Part shown: positions 61,405 to 64,000 of the stretch, piece by piece
Layout: the number at the start of each line of letters is the position of its first letter
Numbering within the stretch: position 1 is the first letter of the stretch
Assembly (NCBI RefSeq): GCF_036688685.1
Contig: NZ_JAQQPS010000011.1
Span: 62,001 to 126,000, forward strand
Reading direction: 5' to 3'
From: JALYUM01 sp036688685
GTDB taxonomy: Bacteria > Pseudomonadota > Gammaproteobacteria > Burkholderiales > Burkholderiaceae_D
DNA length: 64,000 nt
Notes under the pieces: model-generated
What the model was told of the DNA's origin: nothing
The model's input: only the letters and a program-made list of their open reading frames with translations
Database searches by the model: none
Translations under genes and position numbers: made by a program

Positions 61405-62031
61405 ATGAACCAGCCGATACCGATCAGCGCTGCGGCGAAAGCTTTGGGCGTCTCGGCCAGCACATTACGTCGCTGGGAGAGGAGTGGCAAGCTCAAGCCG
61501 GCCAGGACGGAAGGCGGGCAGCGGCGCTACAACCTTGCAGAACTGCAGCCAAGACGATTTTTCGTGACGCCTGAGACGCGTAAATCGATTGCCTACGCAC
61601 GCGTTTCCAGCCATGACCAGAAAGCCGATCTCGAGCGTCAAAAGCAGGTCCTTGAACTATATTGCGCGAGCCAGGGATGGACGTTCGAGGTCATCGCTGA
61701 CCTTGGTTCAGGAATGAACTATCAGAAGAAGGGGTTGAAAAAGCTGCTCGATGACATCCTCGCCGACAAGGTCGGGCGCCTGGTTCTCACGCACAAGGAT
61801 CGACTGTTGCGCTTCGGCGCCGAACTGGTGTTTGCCATCTGCCAGGCCAAAAACGTCGAGGTCGTGATCATCAATCATGGCGAGGACACGAGTTTTGAAC
61901 AGGAGCTCGCTGGCGACGTGCTGGAGATCATTACCGTGTTCTCGGCGAGATTGTACGGAATCCGCAGCCACAAGAATCAGAAGCTGATCGCGGGCGTGCG
62001 CTCCGCCCTCAAGGAGGCGCAGTGCAGCTAG
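61405..62031 (+). CDS. tnpA: IS607-family serine recombinase (transposase A)
   Basis: The 208-residue protein has an N-terminal MerR-like helix-turn-helix (ISAAAKALGVSASTLRRWERSGKL) and a resolvase catalytic domain with the nucleophile Ser in IAYARVSSHDQKADLERQ near residues 62-79, plus VGRLVLTHKDRLLRFGAEL. It cuts and joins the ends of IS607-type elements. The frame looks intact. It overlaps tnpB by 10 bases. Confidence 0.93.
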   Translation: MNQPIPISAAAKALGVSASTLRRWERSGKLKPARTEGGQRRYNLAELQPRRFFVTPETRKSIAYARVSSHDQKADLERQKQVLELYCASQGWTFEVIADLGSGMNYQKKGLKKLLDDILADKVGRLVLTHKDRLLRFGAELVFAICQAKNVEVVIINHGEDTSFEQELAGDVLEIITVFSARLYGIRSHKNQKLIAGVRSALKEAQCS

Positions 62032-63228
62032 CCCACCGCATCCGGCTCGATCCCAACAATGTGCAGGCAACGGGTTTATCGAAAGCCGCCGGCGTTGCGC
62101 GCTTCGCCTACAACTGGGCGCTCGCTCAGTGGCAGCGCCAATATGACCTGTCCAAAACAGACGCTGCGCTGCCCAAGCCGAGTGAAGCGGCATTGCGTCG
62201 CCAACTGAACGCCATCAAACGCAGTACGTTCCCGTGGATGCTGGAGGTGACGAAGAACGCGCCACAGATGGCAATCATCCAGTTGGGTCGGGCGTTTGAA
62301 AACTTTTTCAAGTGGATTTCCCGCTACCCGACGTTCCGGAGGAAGGGCCGGGACGACCGTTTTACGATCACCAACGACCAGTTCTACGTCGAAAAGAAAC
62401 GAATCCGCATTCCGAAACTGGGCAGGGTGCGCATGCGCGAGTCGTTGCGGTATGCAGGTCATCTTGTTTCGGCGACGGTCTCGCGCCATGCCGGCCACTG
62501 GTACGCCAGCATCACAGTCGATACCCCTGACGATCCACCATTGCCGCAAGCCGAAAACCAAGGCGTGGCGGGTGTGGACCTGGGCATTACGGCGTTGGCG
62601 ACGTTGTCCAACGGTGAGAAAGTCGTGGGCCCGAATGCTCTCAAAACGCTGCTGAACAAAATGCGCCGCCTCGCGCGCAGCCTGTCGAGAAAGGTAAAAG
62701 GTTCACAGAACCGAGACAAGGCGAAGATGAAGCTGGCGAAGCTGCACGCCAAAATAGCCGATATGCGCCGCGACTGTCTGCACAAGCTGACGAAAGACAT
62801 CACGCGCCGTTTTCACACGATCGTGATCGAGGACCTAGTCAGAATCGCCGGGATAGCCTTGCGCTTGCAAGCGCAAGTCGCTGCGCAGGCTCGCCGCACG
62901 CGGCTCGAAACCCCTGCTACGCCAGCTCACTTACAAGACTGCTCGCCGCGGTGGCACGCTGATCGTTGCAGATCGCTGGTATGCGAGCAGCGAGCTGTGT
63001 TCAAACTGCGGATACAAGCTGGCGTCGCTCGATCTGGGATCGAGGCAATGGGTTTGCTCTGCTTTCGATGTGCACCATGACCGCGACGTCAATGCGGCCA
63101 TCAACTTGAGAGATCTGGCGGTGAGTTCCACCGTCATTGCCTGTGGAGGGGCCAGCGCTGATTTTGCGTGCAAACGCAAGATGAAACTGTTCCCGGCGAA
63201 GCAGGAATCCAACGGCAAGAAAGCTTAA
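62022..63228 (+). pseudogene. tnpB: IS607-associated TnpB, frameshifted
   Basis: The 5' part encodes a normal TnpB to about residue 270, with RuvC motif I in AGVDLGITALATLS and RuvC-II Glu in IVIEDL. After about 62840 the frame is lost; the rest (LRQLTYKTARRGGTLIVADRW, zinc-finger CSNCGYKL and CSAF, RuvC-III Asp in HDRDVNAAINL) is readable from about 62920 to 63228 one frame over. A perfect 18-base palindrome, TTGCGCTTGCAAGCGCAA at 62859-62876, lies in the damaged stretch. A 352-residue product that runs on in the wrong frame would lack RuvC-III and the zinc finger and should be dead as a nuclease. Confidence 0.85.
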
Positions 63229-63315
63229 CTACGATTAAGTTTGCATAAGTTTGGAAGAACGGATCCCACACACCGTCATGCTGCCTGGTGATGGTCGACG
63301 CTACTTCCCACTTCC

Positions 63316-63498
63316 TTGCCAACCACCTTGACGCGCCTGACTGGCGAACATTTGCCCGTTGAGTGGATCGAAGAAGCACGATTGAAGGCTGAGCATCGCC
63401 GCGCGCCGCTGGGCCCGTGCGCCAACCCTTGCGGTTGGCGAACATCCCGCCTCGCAAGATCGTACAAGACCGGCGCACCGCATCGCTTCACGATGTGA
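63316..63498 (+). pseudogene. Possible remnant of an IS4-type transposase N-terminus
   Basis: The frame contains LTGEHLPVEWIEEARLKA, which recalls the N-terminal PxEWIExAL segment of IS4-family transposases. The following residues do not match and there is no further transposase sequence. It sits right after the IS607 element. The rest of 63229-63502 shows nothing else. Confidence 0.25.
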
Positions 63499-63502
63499 GC
63501 TT

Positions 63503-64000
63503 ATGAAAACCCAATCACCCTCGACTCTCCTCGGTCACCTGCAAGTGGTCATGGCCATGTGCATTGTCGGCAGCTCAGTCGTTGCCGGCAAATTCATCAG
63601 CATGGAACTCCCCGTCTTCGTGGCCTCCTTCGTACGTTTTTTGCTGGCGGCCATGGTCCTGCTGCCGCTGCACTACCGCAAAGCCGGTACCTGGGCGCGA
63701 CCGGCCCGCGCCGACATGGTTCTGTTGACGCTGCAGGCCGTGTTCGGCGTCTTCCTGTTTTCGGTGTGCCTCCTGCTCGGCCTCGCGCGCAGCAGTGCTC
63801 TGCATGCCGGTCTGGTCATGGGCACGCTACCGGCCGTCAGCGCGCTGATGGCGGTGCTGCTGTTGCGCGAGCGCCTCGATGCGCGTTACATCGTCGGCAT
63901 TGCGCTGGCGGTGGCGAGTAGCCTGGTGCTGGCGCTGGGTAGTCAGGCGGGTGGCCCGGGCGGGCTGCCTGGCATGCTGCTGATCCTGGGCGCGGTCGTT
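63503..64000 (+). CDS. EamA/DMT-family transporter (5' part)
   Basis: The frame runs off the right edge after 166 residues. It starts MKTQSPSTLLGHLQVVMAM and shows five predicted membrane helices with the EamA pattern: SSVVAGKFISMELPVFVASFVRF, SSALHAGLVMGTLPAVSALMAVLLLRERLDARYIVGIAL. Such proteins export amino acids or small metabolites. The remainder and the substrate are not visible. Confidence 0.82.
   Translation, partial: MKTQSPSTLLGHLQVVMAMCIVGSSVVAGKFISMELPVFVASFVRFLLAAMVLLPLHYRKAGTWARPARADMVLLTLQAVFGVFLFSVCLLLGLARSSALHAGLVMGTLPAVSALMAVLLLRERLDARYIVGIALAVASSLVLALGSQAGGPGGLPGMLLILGAVV

Larger units (their letters stand above)
61380..63240 (+). mobile_element. IS607-type insertion sequence (decayed)
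   Basis: A serine-recombinase tnpA and an overlapping tnpB form the gene pair typical of IS607 elements, which have no terminal inverted repeats and make no target duplication. The exact ends could therefore not be fixed by eye; limits are approximate. tnpB is frameshifted. The 3' end of tnpB and the bases after it are where a guide (omega or re) RNA would be expected, but none could be drawn with confidence. Confidence 0.8.

Overview
The window reads as a chromosomal segment of a GC-rich betaproteobacterium, most likely Oxalobacteraceae (Massilia, Duganella or Janthinobacterium-like). This is inferred from codon use, the gene families present and the ypjD/PP0621/pilS/pilR gene order. No rRNA or tRNA gene and no CRISPR array was seen. 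Most of the DNA is coding.

Region 1 (1-9.8 kb) is a phenylacetate-degradation cluster on the + strand: paaA (3' end), paaB, C, D, E, G, H, K, Y, Z. It encodes the CoA ligase, the ring 1,2-epoxidase with its maturation factor and reductase, the isomerase, the ring-opening hydrolase/aldehyde dehydrogenase fusion and a beta-oxidation dehydrogenase. paaF, paaI, paaJ and the regulator are not in view. A lipoprotein with a PHP-like fold follows.

Region 2 (11.6-20.9 kb) is an accessory patch. It has three regulator/target pairs (LysR/NmrA-like, AraC/NimT-like MFS, LysR/DUF1348), an SMR exporter and a small lipoprotein. It also carries a 490-bp ungapped direct repeat whose two copies hold a truncated and a longer HPP-family gene, and a degraded fragment of an M24 peptidase whose intact paralogue lies 9 kb away.

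Region 3 (20.9-45.5 kb) is mostly housekeeping: M24 peptidase, argH, an exported cyanophycinase and M64 peptidase, parC/parE, a moxR-GNAT-vWA operon, two small cytochromes c, rppH, proS, a lytic transglycosylase, a SWIB-domain protein with a histone-like tail, and ffh. An unknown gene at 37.0-38.9 kb is broken by what looks like loss of one A in a short A-run.

Region 4 (45.7-57.3 kb) holds a nitrate/sulfonate/taurine-type ABC transporter, then ypjD-like, PP0621, pilS and pilR, then nrdA and nrdB behind candidate NrdR boxes.

Region 5 (57.4-63.2 kb) is the most interesting part. It has a proton-pumping type rhodopsin (Asp-Thr-Glu motif and retinal Lys present), a Brp/Blh-family retinal-forming dioxygenase, a 44-codon ORF coupled to it, an ECF sigma factor without an adjacent anti-sigma, and an exported fasciclin protein. 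This is bounded by an IS607-type element whose tnpB is frameshifted. The set looks like an acquired, possibly sigma-controlled light-energy or photostress cassette. The window ends inside an EamA-family transporter gene.
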